A DNA stretch of 64,000 nt from Sipunculus nudus (taxonomy: Eukaryota > Annelida > Sipuncula > Golfingiida > Sipunculidae), in the NCBI GenBank assembly GCA_026874595.1, contig CM049313.1, positions 71,354,659-71,418,658 of the forward strand, written 5' to 3'. Positions 1 through 13,300 of the stretch are shown one piece after another (position 1 is the first letter of the stretch; the number at the start of each line of letters is the position of its first letter). The notes beneath the pieces are model-generated. The model was not told the DNA's origin. It did not search any database and saw only the letters and a program-made list of their open reading frames with translations. Both the position numbers and the translations under genes were made by a program.

Positions 1-658
1 ACTTGTCAGATAGCTCGATAAAATTACACATTATATGCAAGAATTTATATACACATCAATTAAAATCAACATTCATAATGGTTTCTATCTTCCTATTATC
101 AAAGTTATAAATTTGGTCTACATGATATAAACATGTAAAGAGGACCGAAATTACCGGGAATACGATGAGTAGAAAAAGAGATAAATAGTTTTCGTAGCAA
201 ATGTCACATGAATTTAATTACATTTAGATTAATTAAACATTATTAACGGTTTATTGAGTGAGTTTAAACACATCATTTAGTTGTTAAACACTTAATACCA
301 ATATAGGAAGAAGGTCAGTGGCAGGGTGCTTATTTCAACGTACTTTAGCAAATATTAAAAACCGTGTACCCGCATGTTATTTTCATATACCCATTACATG
401 AGGAAAAATACCCATTACAACAGGAAATACCTATCACATGCATCTTACAAAACCTCAAGACCTTGTACCATTATTTTTTTCTTATTCATGTTTGGAAAAT
501 TGCCTAAAACAGTAATTTACGACGCAACTTATCTAGTTTATATCCGCTTTCATATAAACATATGCCTACTATTTAACTACCTTTAAACATACGGTATTAT
601 TAACCAGAAAATAAATCTTTCCAATACGTGTTATCATGCATGGATAATGTGTGAGTCA

Positions 659-729
<71 letters not shown>

Positions 730-730
730 G

Positions 731-1264
731 TTACGAAGACAAGTTGCTTAGGGGAAAACATTGGACCGATCCCTGATTAATTATCTAAGAAATCGAACTT
801 TGATGAGCCTATTCCCTGGGCTACAAAGTTAACCGTCATCCCGGACGAGCCCCCATTTGTTACGAAGACAAATTGTTTAGAAAAAAAATACTTGGTCGAT
901 CCGGGATTCGAATCCTTGTCCGGCGTTCCAACCGCTACGCCAGAAAAGCAAGCTTCACTAGCGAGACAGTTCGGTCCGCTTTTATGTCACCCCGTAACAC
1001 ACCCCGTCTTAAGAGCGTGCTGCTATCAGAACAAGACTAATTATCCCAGAAATCACACTTTGATGAGCTGATTCCCAGGGCCACAAAGTTTACCGTCATC
1101 CCGGACGAGCCCCCATTTGTTACGAAGACAAATGTTCAGGTGGAAATACTGGGCCGATCCGGGATTCGAACCCATGTAGTTGTCGGTGTCCGGCGTTCCA
1201 ACCGCTTCGCTAGAAAAGCAAGCTTTACTAGCGAGACAGATCGGTCCGCTTTGATGTCACCCAA
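731..1264 (-). repeat. Two tandem tRNA-derived SINE copies
   Basis: On the minus strand 1264-1036 reads as a tRNA-like head with A box TAGCGAAGCGG (1212-1202) and B box GGGTTCGAATCCC (1173-1161), then a body ending near TCTGGGATAATTAGTC. A second copy (993-766) and a truncated head (731-765) follow. Pol III promoter boxes identify a SINE; the family is not named. Absent from the aligned intron of copy 2. Confidence 0.75.
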
Positions 1265-2252
1265 TAACAATAGTCTTTATTTTCCACTACCCTGACAATG
1301 CAGTATTTCCCTCTAGCCCCTGTTGATACACTGACATCTCCTACTGATCTACTATTATCCAAATAAAGGCTTAAAAGCAAATTTTTTTGGAAGCATGTGT
1401 ATTTCTTCTATTTTATCATATATCTAATAAAAATGATAAATCCTTAGTATTTCTCGGTATATGACAACCGCCGAAGTGTTTGCAAGGCTTTATGTGTATT
1501 ATGTGTAATATAAATATTATATGTGTATGTTTGTGTGTGTTTGTGATATCACAGCTTTAATGATGCAACGTGCGTTAACATGTAACTTGAACATGGAAAT
1601 AATAGCTGCTACGATGACAATTCATGTCGTTACATCATGACAAATTATGAGTTTATCCTCAACAATTGATACAAATTATAATTTACACCTGGCGAACTCA
1701 CTTCGGGAAAAAAGTTATCTATTCTTAAGTGAAGGACGTATTTCCTTAACAGTTTCTTAGAACATAAATTGGCATGTACTGCTTATTGCCGCTGATTTGT
1801 ATGTTTCTATGTATGTTATACACATAGGGGCCGTGTTTAAATGGAACGTACAAATATGTTGTTCTGAGGTCGCTGTATATGCAAGGGAATTGAATTACTC
1901 CAAGGCTCAATATTTATTTCCTAATCTAACTAGAATAAGCTCAGATTTACATTATTCTAATATAATGACACGGCATTAAATTAATTATGTTTGGTTTTCA
2001 TTTAATTTTAACAAGAAAGATAACTATAATAATAAGGGATCGACATTAGAGATAGCCATAATATATATGAGTTTTCACAAAATCGGAATGTATATGTGTT
2101 TTGATAGTAAAAATATAAATAAAAAAATTAAATAAAAAGAAGAATTGAGCAAACATACAGAAGGGATATTCGGACACTTCCACACACATTTGCCCCTGTG
2201 TAAAACAAGTGTGTTTCACTGACGAATTGATGTAACTGTTTCTATTCAATAG

Positions 2253-2382
2253 GGACATTATAAAGAAATGTTTGAACACAACAGAAGAAGACGTCGTGAT
2301 ATTCACGGGGTCAGGAGCCACGAGTGCCATACACAAACTCATCCACGCCTTGCAGGTCGAGGACGAGGAAGCCAAGAACACA
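2253..2382 (+). CDS. Copy 1 exon 5: GSGATSAIHKL segment
   Basis: Acceptor AG at 2251-2252, donor GTACGT from 2383. It starts with one base completing an Arg codon and ends in phase 0. It encodes 43 residues including VVIFTGSGATSAIHKL, the equivalent of the phosphate-binding turn after the first large helix in class V aminotransferases. Same length and phase as 61464-61593 in copy 2, with 5 substitutions, all Asp/Glu/Gln exchanges. Confidence 0.93.
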
Positions 2383-5300
2383 GTACGTCATTTTAGTGCA
2401 CGCTTTAATTATAAGTACACAACTTTCCGCTAGGGGTCACTCTACTCAAAACGAACCTCTTAGGCCAAAATAAATAAAGGGGTTAAGGTATGGTTCTCAG
2501 ACACTTTTTTTTAAGTTAGTGCGGGCGGGCGATTTTTTACCCTTTTTTTGCATTTTTCGAAAAAAATGTCATATGATAAGGGAAAAGTAAAATCATAAAC
2601 AGATTTTTTTTGCTAAACAGGTAAAAGCACAAAATAACAAAGGAAATCTAAGCAAACTTGTATCATTTTATCTTCTTGAAAGAAGAAAATCAAAATAGAA
2701 ATATTTGATGTTGGGGTTAAATTTGACGCGCACGGTGCCTGAGAAAAATACCTTTATTTATTTATTAATGTTTTTGTACAGTTGGGCACTCTCGAACGCC
2801 CTGGACTACTTGTTTCAGCTTTCAAACTCTAAAATCAAAGTTTATTTCCTTTTAAGCAAACGCCTTCTGTTTATATTTGACATGTGCACTCTCAAAAATC
2901 ATAGTTATACCGTCAAGTCCTTACCTAAAAATACACCAATGTTTATAAAAATTTGCCTTGCGATTATCATAATTTATATTACCTAACGTTGTCTGAAAGT
3001 TAAGAAAAATTAACATATACGTTACTCATTTAATGAATAGAAAAATTTTCTCTTTCAGACTGTGATAGTCGGTCCGTACGAGCACCATTCCAACATACTT
3101 CCATGGAGAGAGTCGGGCGCTGAGGTAAGAGACCTACGAACAAATCGACACATTTTTACAATAAACGGTATACTGTGATTGCTTATCTCACTCTAACTAG
3201 TGTATATGCCCCAAACCATTTAAAGAACGTTTGTGTATAATCTGATATCTCGGACGCTGTCAGTCTCATCCGACTTCGTCTTCTTGGTCTTTCGGGCCTT
3301 TTAATTTTTGTAGCCTTTCTCGGATCCCTGGGGAGCATCCGATGTATGCAGCCATTAAACTTTTATAGAGTTCGATATTTCCCTGCGGCACATGCATGGC
3401 CAGTTTCTAAACACTCCTTGGTGTAGAGGGCGCACCCTAGTGTCCAAGACTTTGAAGAGTCTTGCCGAGGAAGTCGGTTTGTTGGGATTCGAACCTATAA
3501 CCTTCTGTCACAAGTGCAGCGTCCGAACCATTACGTCCCACGACACGGGACATACATGTAACAAATGAACCAGTGTTACCTTAACAACTGTTCTTGTATT
3601 TGTGTTCATCACGCATACGTGATCTGTTTATATTAGGTTCTGTAACAATATTGATATTTGCATTTAATTTGTCATTTTATTAAGCTTCATTTAGTAGGTT
3701 CATAGTATAAGCAAGCATAAGTCAATGAAATTTTGGCTCGCAGTACGAAGACAGGATGAGAAATAAAATACTTGCACAAGATGACACTACTGATGTGTGC
3801 AACATGCAGACTAAACTTAAGGTTGCGATTTAGACTAAATATTTGTTTAAATGTCGTGAGTCAGACCTTTTGAGTATACTGATATACACGTTTACACGAA
3901 CCTGGGTTTTCAAAAGCTCGATGTAAGTCCCCCATCCATCCCATTCAGTTTACTCCGCCCCCCCCCCTCCCCGGGCAAACTGAAATCGATTTCAGATTAC
4001 ATCCATCGGTAAGATTAACCAAATTTTAGGTTACCCCGAACTGTTCATATTACCCCCTCGCTGACTGAACAAGATGACGCTTTTAACACTGAAATATTAT
4101 TTCAATAAAACAAGTGAAAATTAAATTATTGAATATATTTACCTATATACTTCTCTTAAACATCACATACAAACCTAAAATATACAATGATTCAATCTAA
4201 TTTGAGAATTCAAGAAAATGAATTTATAAGAATTTTAAGCACAAAAAAAAACTGTTTTAAAGGGGTAATCTTAAATCGCAGGGGATAATGTGAAGCGGGG
4301 GTAAGCTTAAATTGCGACACCGGTGTTCATGCAGTTTTGGGTTGCCGAGTATTTTCTTAAATAAAATGTTATGGGCAATAAAAACAGCCGTAATTCACAC
4401 TAAGTCCTAGATATATCCATTATATGACACCTTATGTACAAAAAGCATACTTTTCCGACACGTTGAGAGTGATAACGCAATTTATCATGTGATGTTGCGT
4501 AACAAGAGGATTATAACCAATGTCCCACCAGAAAATGGACAAAAGCGGCACAATAGCACAAAGCTCTCATCAGCAAAGAAAATAGCGAGAGCTTTTCAGG
4601 TTTACATCCCGACACGCAGAACGCATCTTTCAGTTTAAAACACTGAGAAAGCTAATAAATAACTAAATCACATTGAAATATATTTGTTTGAGTTAACACA
4701 TTTGATGTAAATCTAATACTTGTGCAAGGAATTCGGTCCACCTTTCTTCGCAATGCTTTTTGAAACCGCGTTGCGAAAGACACTGTGCCATACCTCATTT
4801 TAAAGGCTATTTTCCCGAAGGAATATCGCTGATATGATAATAAATAATTTCTAAAGTACACATCGTTTTGAGAGATTTTTTCGTGTTTTCTGACTTGAGT
4901 GGAGACTACCACCGACTACTGCCTTCGGCAAAGACTGGATTGCCTGATATTAATTCCCTTCATAGCAGGATAAAGGACTATTGTGCATGTGAATAAACTT
5001 CCTTTCATGCAGAGAGGGATTTAAGTATGTTATGCCTGACATTTGACCAAGGCTCTGACCCCCCGCGGTCAGTAAATGTTAAAACACATGACTCTCTCTT
5101 TATGAAAATGAGGGGTTAATCCAAGGGGGATTAATGACTTAACCTAAAACAAGGTCGGTATTTCCGGAAAAGGGGTGATCCGATTAAAAAAATAGTCTGA
5201 TACGATTTAAAAACGGTAGGACTTCATTTGGATCCCCTTCTGCTATTAACGAGGTATGCATGTTTCCGTATCCTTCTTCAGGAAAAGTTTTTTTGCCTTA

Positions 5301-7347
5301 AAACGTAAATTCAACTTATCATTCATGTCTTCCTCACATCAACCCATTCCTTAAACGTCCAACAATCGTAACTTAACAAAGATCATTGAAAATCTGAATG
5401 CCCCCGTGTCTCATTCAGGTTGGCAAATGTAAATATAACTCAACAGGTCTTCAAGGTAAATATACATACCGGTATATGAATATCTTGCCGTGAACGCAGC
5501 GACGCAAAATAAATGTAAAAAAACTTGTACAAAACCATTCTGAGACAGTATCCCACTGAAAATCTATATTTACTTATAACTTTTAGAATAAAAATAGAGC
5601 CAACATTCCTCTTCTTAATTAATTCATCTCCCAAATCCCGGTAAAAAGCTAGCTGGTATACCGTGTTTTTCAGCTAGTATGTATATATATAATTCATCTC
5701 AAATATGTCAATAGATTGATCAAGCTTCACACTTATAGCATTCCGTAGGTCACATTTCCCATTCAGTTAACATAACTATCACATTTATCAGTTATGTTGA
5801 ATATATATAAATAAAATTAACCTCAAAGTATTACATTAAATAAGGGTATCATATGACACAAGAGTAAATTAAAGATTCATCTTACCATGAGAATGTCTAT
5901 GTTTATTATTCTTTGTCAACTTGAAGACGGAGCGAATCAAAGAGACGTTCGATGGAACAGTTGACCTCGAAGACCTTGAGAGAAGATTAAAGGTACATAA
6001 TGCATGGTTATCTGTTACTGTCACGAGGTAAAGGTTTATTTACCTTAAAAAAGCTTTAATTTATATTTTTCTAATAAACATATTTAAATCTTTAAACAAT
6101 TATTTTTAGCAAAACATGGATGCAAAATTAAACCTTAACGTAATAAGTGTTAAGGCTTCCGTATTCTAGGGGAAGAGCACCGGGCACAAAGCCGGGAGAG
6201 TTCGAATTCAGTCGAGGCGGTGAGATTTTTAACGTTAAACCCCCACCCAGAGTGAACGCTCTGCAGGCTTAATGGGGAGACTGTGCCCAATAATTGTATT
6301 TCATTCACAAGCGGTTCGTCTTTCGGGGGTTCCTCGGTGTTAGGACCTACCAATGGGGATGACACATAATCAGGACAAGCAGGAGTTGTACACTGAGTCT
6401 GATTGACACCAGGATTATCGCTTGTAAGCCCCTGCCACGTGATCCGAAACCGCACTTTTATTCCGCAGAAGATCATAGTAGTTAATTATCAAGTATTAAA
6501 AAATGGAGGCGGTTACCTGCACTATACGTCCGTGTCCATGCAAATGGGTCAGTTGACAAGGTCATTTTAAATTGGGATCAGGGTTTTTATGACAGTGATC
6601 TTGACTTTGCATTTTCTATTATTTTTTAATGAAAATCACATTGTGAACTTATATTTCAGGAGAATGAGTGAGTGAACAATGATATGGCCACTGATCATTA
6701 CCTTTTGCTACACCCTTGCAGGACCACTTACACATTTTGTGTTTTAGGGAGATGTATTTGTAACTAGCAAATAATAGGCTGATATTTTTCTTTAAGGTAC
6801 CATTCACCCTCCTTTTGATAAAGAATTGATGAGATTTCTGGCTTCTTCTGTGTAAATATTAATGATCTAAGGGTAATTCTGGTTATGAAAAGTTCTTTTA
6901 ACGCCTCCGTAAAGGATGTATAAACTTGTTTATCAACAACGTGTTTGTACACACAGCAATGTATAGAAAAACGGGAAAAATGTAACCTAAGGTGGAAGGT
7001 AGAAGCCGTAGTCGGATGAAACATGATTGTATAACTCAGCCTCGAACCGGTCCTGATAGTTATATTGTTGCATGTGCTCATTACTTTACAGACCCTGTAT
7101 ATAGTTGTTACCTTTTGTCAGATTCACCAAGATGGCGGCCGGCGCATAATTGTGGCCATCTCGGCAGCGAGTAACGTGACTGGGATCAAGACGGACACTG
7201 TGGCGGCCGCCGAGCTCTGTCACAAGTATGGAGCCCTGTCACTGTGGGACTACGCCGCCGGGGGTCAGTAGCTAAGTTTTATAAGCTCTCCGTATATTAT
7301 AATTTACACCTATATAACGGTCAAGTTGTTATACCTACGTTTTATAT

Positions 7348-7392
<45 letters not shown>

Positions 7393-10300
7393 GAGAGAGA
7401 GAGAGAGAGAGAGAGATGTCTGCTTCAGAGAGCCTCAGTTATATATATAATAAAGGGAAATTTCAGGGGACTTGAAATTTGTTCGTAATAGCCAGTTTTC
7501 GCTTAAGAGAGGTTTTCGCAAGACCAGGTTTAACTGTACATTGTAATGGAAAAGATTCTCTGCCCTTGTGAGCTGGGAACCAAGCTGGTGAACTGTGGAC
7601 CTGCATGTGTACAGAAATACAGGAATGTTTTAATTAACATTCCGGAGGAGGCATATTAAGGTTCTAGTTTCTATATTTCTTACAAGAGTTTGGATTAATC
7701 AAAACTTGATAAATTCATCTGAATTCACCTGAAATCCACACTTAAATATTACGCCAAACTTTCATATTGTGTTAAGAAGACTTGAAACTGTTTGCTTTTC
7801 ACGTGTAAATGTCCATCGCCCGTTATTATTTTAAGTAAACCAAAGGGAACGAAAGAAAACATGGTTTCTCATTAAAAAATCTATTATATTGTATCTATCA
7901 GTAAATATGCGAAAAAGCAAAACACCCTATGTTATACGGGCTACAGTGCCCAGCCCTATAGCCCCATTCTCTCCAACGATACGCTGTGAGAGCCACCACT
8001 TGAAACCTATACGGCATATGTGAGGTTACGGAACTCCATGATGTATGATCAATGAGGAACTCTGACTATTAGAGTATAGAAGTGCGCTATATTAAGTGAT
8101 AATTGTAACATCATTTTTGTCCTTAGGCGATGATGTTACAGCTATGATTATAGACACTCACAGTTACACCTAGAGTACCGCATAATTCTCCCTCCCTTTT
8201 TTTAGCAACCCTAGATTGCATCGTTATTTTCGCTGCAAAAGAAATAATGGTTGTATAATTCGTAATGCCTGACATGATGCCAGTGATCTGTTTACATTCC
8301 GCATGGCATAAAAAGATAAAAAACTTAAAATTGATCATGATTTAGTAAGATGATCGGGTTAATCCTGTAAAAATAATATGCCAAGAAAAACCTCATATTT
8401 GAAACCTTTTACCTGTTCTGGTTTAGTGTCGACACTTTATTGTCGGCGAATGCTTACACTCTGTGTTCGGGTCCCTTATATCGGCATGGAAAATCATGTT
8501 CTGTTTTCTCTCAGACTTGTCAATTGTTAAAGGCGATTTTCTGGTTTGTACCTGGTTCCTGCCGGAGCTTCTCGTTTGAACCTGGTACCTGCAAGACTTT
8601 CTAGATTGAACCTTGTACCAGCCGGAGTTTTTAGTTTGTACCTTGTTCCTGCCGGAGTTTTTAGTTTGTACCTGGTTCTTGCCGGAGTTTCTAGTTTCTA
8701 TAAATATATATTAACAGGTTCCTGCTGGATTTTCTGGTTTGTACATGGTTCCTGCCGAAATTTTCTGGTTTGTAAATGGTTCCTACCGGATTTTCTGTTT
8801 TGTACATGGTTCCTACCGGAATTTCTGGTTTGTACATGGTTCCTACCGGATTTTCTGGTTTGTACATGGTTCCTACCGGATTTTCTGGTTTGTACATGGT
8901 TCCTGCCACATTTTCTGGTTTTTACATGGTTCCTACCGGATTTTCTGTTTTGTACATGGTTCCTACCGGATTTTCTGGTTTGTACATGGTTTCTGCCGGA
9001 TTTTCTGTTTTGTACATGGTTCCTGCTGGAGTTTCTTGTTTGTACATGGTTCCTACCGGATTTTCTGGTTTTTACATGGTTCCTGCTGGAGTTTCTTGTT
9101 TGTACATGGTTCCTACCGGATTTTCTGGTTTTTACATGGTTCCTGCCGGATATTTTGGTTTGTACATGGTTCCTACCGAATTTTCTGGTTTGTACATGGT
9201 TCCTACCGAATTTTCTGGTTTTGTACATGGTTCCTGCCGGATTTTCTGGTTTGTACATGGTTCCTGCTGGAGTTTCTTGTTTGTATCTGGGTCCTGCCGC
9301 ATTTTCTGAATTGTACATGGTTTCTACCGAATTTTCTGGTTTGTACCTGGTTCCTACCGGATTTTCTGGTTTGTACATGTTTCCTACCGGATTTTCTGGT
9401 TTGTACATGGTCCTACCGGATTTTCTGGTTCGTACATGGTTCCTGCCGGATTTTCTGGTTTGTACATGGTTCCTGTCGGATTTTCTGGTTCGCACATGGT
9501 TCCTGCCGGATTTTCTGGTTTGTACACGGTTTCTGCCGGATTTTCTGGTTTGTACACGGTTCCTGTCGGATTTTCTGGTTTGTACATGGTTCCTGCCGGA
9601 TTTTCTGGTTCGTACATGGTTCCTGCCGGATTTTTCTGGTTTGTACACGGTTCCTGTCGGATTTTCTGGTTTGTACACGGTTTCTGCCGGATTTTCTGGT
9701 TTGTACATGGTTCCTACCGGATTTTCTGGTTCGTACATGGTTCCTGCCGGATTTTCTGGTTCGTACATGGTTCCTGCCGGATTTTTCTGGTTTGTACACG
9801 GTTCCTGTCGGATTTTCTGGTTTGTACACGGTTTCTGCCGGATTTTCTGGTTTGTACATGGTTCCTACCGGATTTTCTGGTTTGTACATGGTTCCTACCG
9901 GATTTTTTGGCTTGTACCTTGTTCCTGCAGCATTTTCTGGTTTGTACATGGTACCTACCGGATTTTCTGACTTGTACATGGTTCCTGCCGGATTTTCTGG
10001 TTTGTACATGGTTCCTGCCGGATTTTCTGTTTTGTACATGGTTCCTATCGGATTTTCTGGTTTGTACCTGGTTCCTACCGGATTTTCTGGTTTGTACCTG
10101 GTTCCTGCCGGATTTTCTAGTTTGTACCTGATTCCTGCTGGAGTTTCTTGTTTGTATCTGGGTCCTGCCGGAGTTTCCAGTTTGTACCTGGTTCCAACCG
10201 GAGTTTCTAGTTTGTTCCAGGTTCCTGTCGAAGTTTCTGGTTTGTACCTATTATCTGCCGGATTTCCTGGTTTGTACCTGGTTCCTGCCGGAGTTTATTG

Positions 10301-13300
10301 TTTTGATCAAATTTTTGATAAACCTACATTGCTGGTTCATTCTATCGGGAGACTACAAACCGATATTACGTGCAATGCGCACGCTCACAGAAAAATTTAA
10401 TTTTTGGGTTATTTAATTCACGAGCGTCTGATTGCGGTAAGATGTAGCCGAACTAGATTTATCAAGTTTATTATTTTCTTTTTGATTGGCTGTTTTCTGA
10501 AAATGACATTTAAAATTCAACTTAATGGGGGTTTTCTGATCAGAGTAACATTTTCATCAATCGGAAGTTATCTGGATGGAATGACATATATTCTTAAAAC
10601 CGTTTTTACATGTTCTCTCGGTCAATCAAGCGTTTTCAGAAATCCCTTTTTATTGGGTTATAAATATCTGCAATCGATATGGCAATCGATAAATCCTCTT
10701 CCGGATATCGAAGCTATCATAAACGTATTACTTCTCCTGCACTAGATTAACTCTGTAAAATATTAAGATAAATGTTAATATTTTCTTTTGAAATATATCG
10801 GTTTTACTCATGCTCATTCAATAGATTAAGGTCATTATACGCTTAAACACAAGGTACTTATTGTCATACACATTTAAAGAAACTTGTATGTCAAGTCTGT
10901 ATTGTTCGATCGTTATCCGATGACACTAGGTAGGAATTGCATCAATTGTGAATGGTTAAGCCGCATATTCCAGTTTATGAGGTTAAATCCATTAATCAGC
11001 ACCACAGCCCATACGTTCCGCCCTTTTAACCTAATAATGATAATGATCCACAGAAACGCTCCTTCTAGAAGGGCTTCCATGCCCATGGTTGTCCCCAGTT
11101 ACGGATATAGCTTCCAATATTTTGTATTATTTGTCTCATACGAATTACGTCCATGGTAAGACATGAATATTATTCACTTGGCCATCGGCGAAATGGCTTC
11201 TGCAACCTTTCGCGTATATCTTTTTATGTACTCTCTCCTTCGAATTCACAAATATCCCGGCTACTGCTAAAGACTACACGTGTTCTGTTTGGGAGAGTCG
11301 CCAAAATTATGCAAATTTTGGAATTGTCGGGTGATTGACTGTTTACATTACTATAGTCCCTTTCATCACCTGCTGTCCACCTGTTTTTTGTTGATGATTT
11401 TCTCAACAGTTTATATTTTTTAATAATGCCCAAGAAAATAAAATATGGAAGTGACAACCTAATATGGAGATTAACAATAAATCAACCGTTTATGTTTCAC
11501 AACATTTTAATCTCTTCACCATGATCTTGCTGATATGATGTTTCCCTCCACAAGAAGCCATCTTTGTTTTAGCTTGTTATATTTTTTAGAGTGTTTACAT
11601 GAGATCATCCAATCAGCAGCTGTTAATTGAGGCTGTTTTTGCATGTGACCAATGACCTTGACCGCCATACATCGGTCTGATATGTTGTAAAATGTAGACT
11701 GATTTCTCATATTTTCAAATAATTCTGTTTCTTAAATAAGGTGTGAGGTAGGTATTTATTGAAAACCTTGTTGAAAATTAGGTCCTTTAATCCTCTACTC
11801 TCCACTATTATTGTTTCTTATGAAATGTAACTAATAAAAATTTTCATAGCAAAAAAAAAAAAAACCAGGTGGACATGAGGGGATGAAACGGACTATAACG
11901 GTAACTTGATTGGTTGCTCGCTACTGCTCTGCTCATAAATATTCATTGAATGAATATCCAATATAGGTCACATAGCAATTATTGGATAGGTCAATTGGGG
12001 ACCTTTTGATATAATGAGTGACGACAAGAATTTTGTTCTTGCAGCACCATACCTGAAGATCGACATGAACCCTTCTGAGTTAGGGTAAGTTTTGAATTAA
12101 ACCTATCTCCATTTTAATAAATTCGTGAGTGAGTAAATATACACGTCCGTCCTCTATAACCGTAAGGCAAAAAAAGATATGGTTCTCAGGTTATTTTTTT
12201 TAGAAATCAGTGCGCGCGGGCGCTTTTTTCCACCTTTTTTATGTTTCGATTTAAATGTCATATGATCAGGGAAAAGCATGGTAATAACAACATTTTGCTG
12301 AACAGTTCAAAGTATTTCACTATTATTTTACCATTTTGATGCAGGGATTTAAAATTGCCTTGGCAGTGCCTGTAAACAGTACCTGTTTTGCCTTATCGCC
12401 AAGGACTATTGGACTATGGCTGTATAATGTAGATCTGTGGACCATAGTCGACTTGGCTGTGTTATAAGGCATTATATTTGTGTTTTTACAAGCCGTATTG
12501 AATCCAATTATTAATACCTTATGTATATATTCATTAATGTTTTCGTTGTGACCTATTAACTTTTGCTATGTTTTCAGGTACAAAGATGCTGTGTTTATAT
12601 CTCCACACAAGTTTGTTGGCGGTCCTGGAACTCCTGGTGGGTTGAGTTTTATGATAAAACTTATGTATTTATACATATGTTTATTTATATTTATTTTACA
12701 AACCGAAAAGACATACAGAGAAACATTGTTTGCGTGCTCATACAAAATACAGTCTTTAGGCAGTAGTAAGATGGCCCTAGACCTGGATTCACACTAAAAA
12801 GTTACGACCGACGTTTATGGCGTTTTAGCACACGTCTAGCTCCCCTGGTTAAAGTTGATGAAACTTGATGAGAACGGTGGTGAACGTCATGGTCGTTGAA
12901 AATTTTCAACATGCTGCAAATTTGCCCACGTTTTGAAATGATTTTTGGTGAAAGTTATGCTCCTTTTGAAAACATTCCTGAACGCTAGGTTAAGTTGTGC
13001 AGAACTTGTCCAAACTGAGCTCCGTTAGCGAACGTCGGCACTGGCAGTGGTGAACGTAGTCCAACGGAAATCAACGGAGGTGAACGTGTACCCTAAGCAA
13101 GGGGCTGCAATAGACAAACTATCAACAAAAGGGTCTGAATGCCAGGAAGCTTCCACAAACGTCGACCTAACTTTTATATCTACGCTGAGTATTCGGTTGC
13201 CTTTAGTTCTCCGAGGCGACCGGCGACCGATGCACACAAGCTAAATCTAATTTGGGAAAAGTTCGCCTATGCTTAAAATAAATTCATGCAACGCTAACAA

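Noticed and set aside
8546-10400. Long open frames on both strands (up to 553 codons) with repeats such as FSGLYMVPAG
   Set aside because: They follow from a 30-bp stop-free tandem repeat. Frames on both strands and in several registers are equally open, single-base slips occur, and the array sits inside intron 8.
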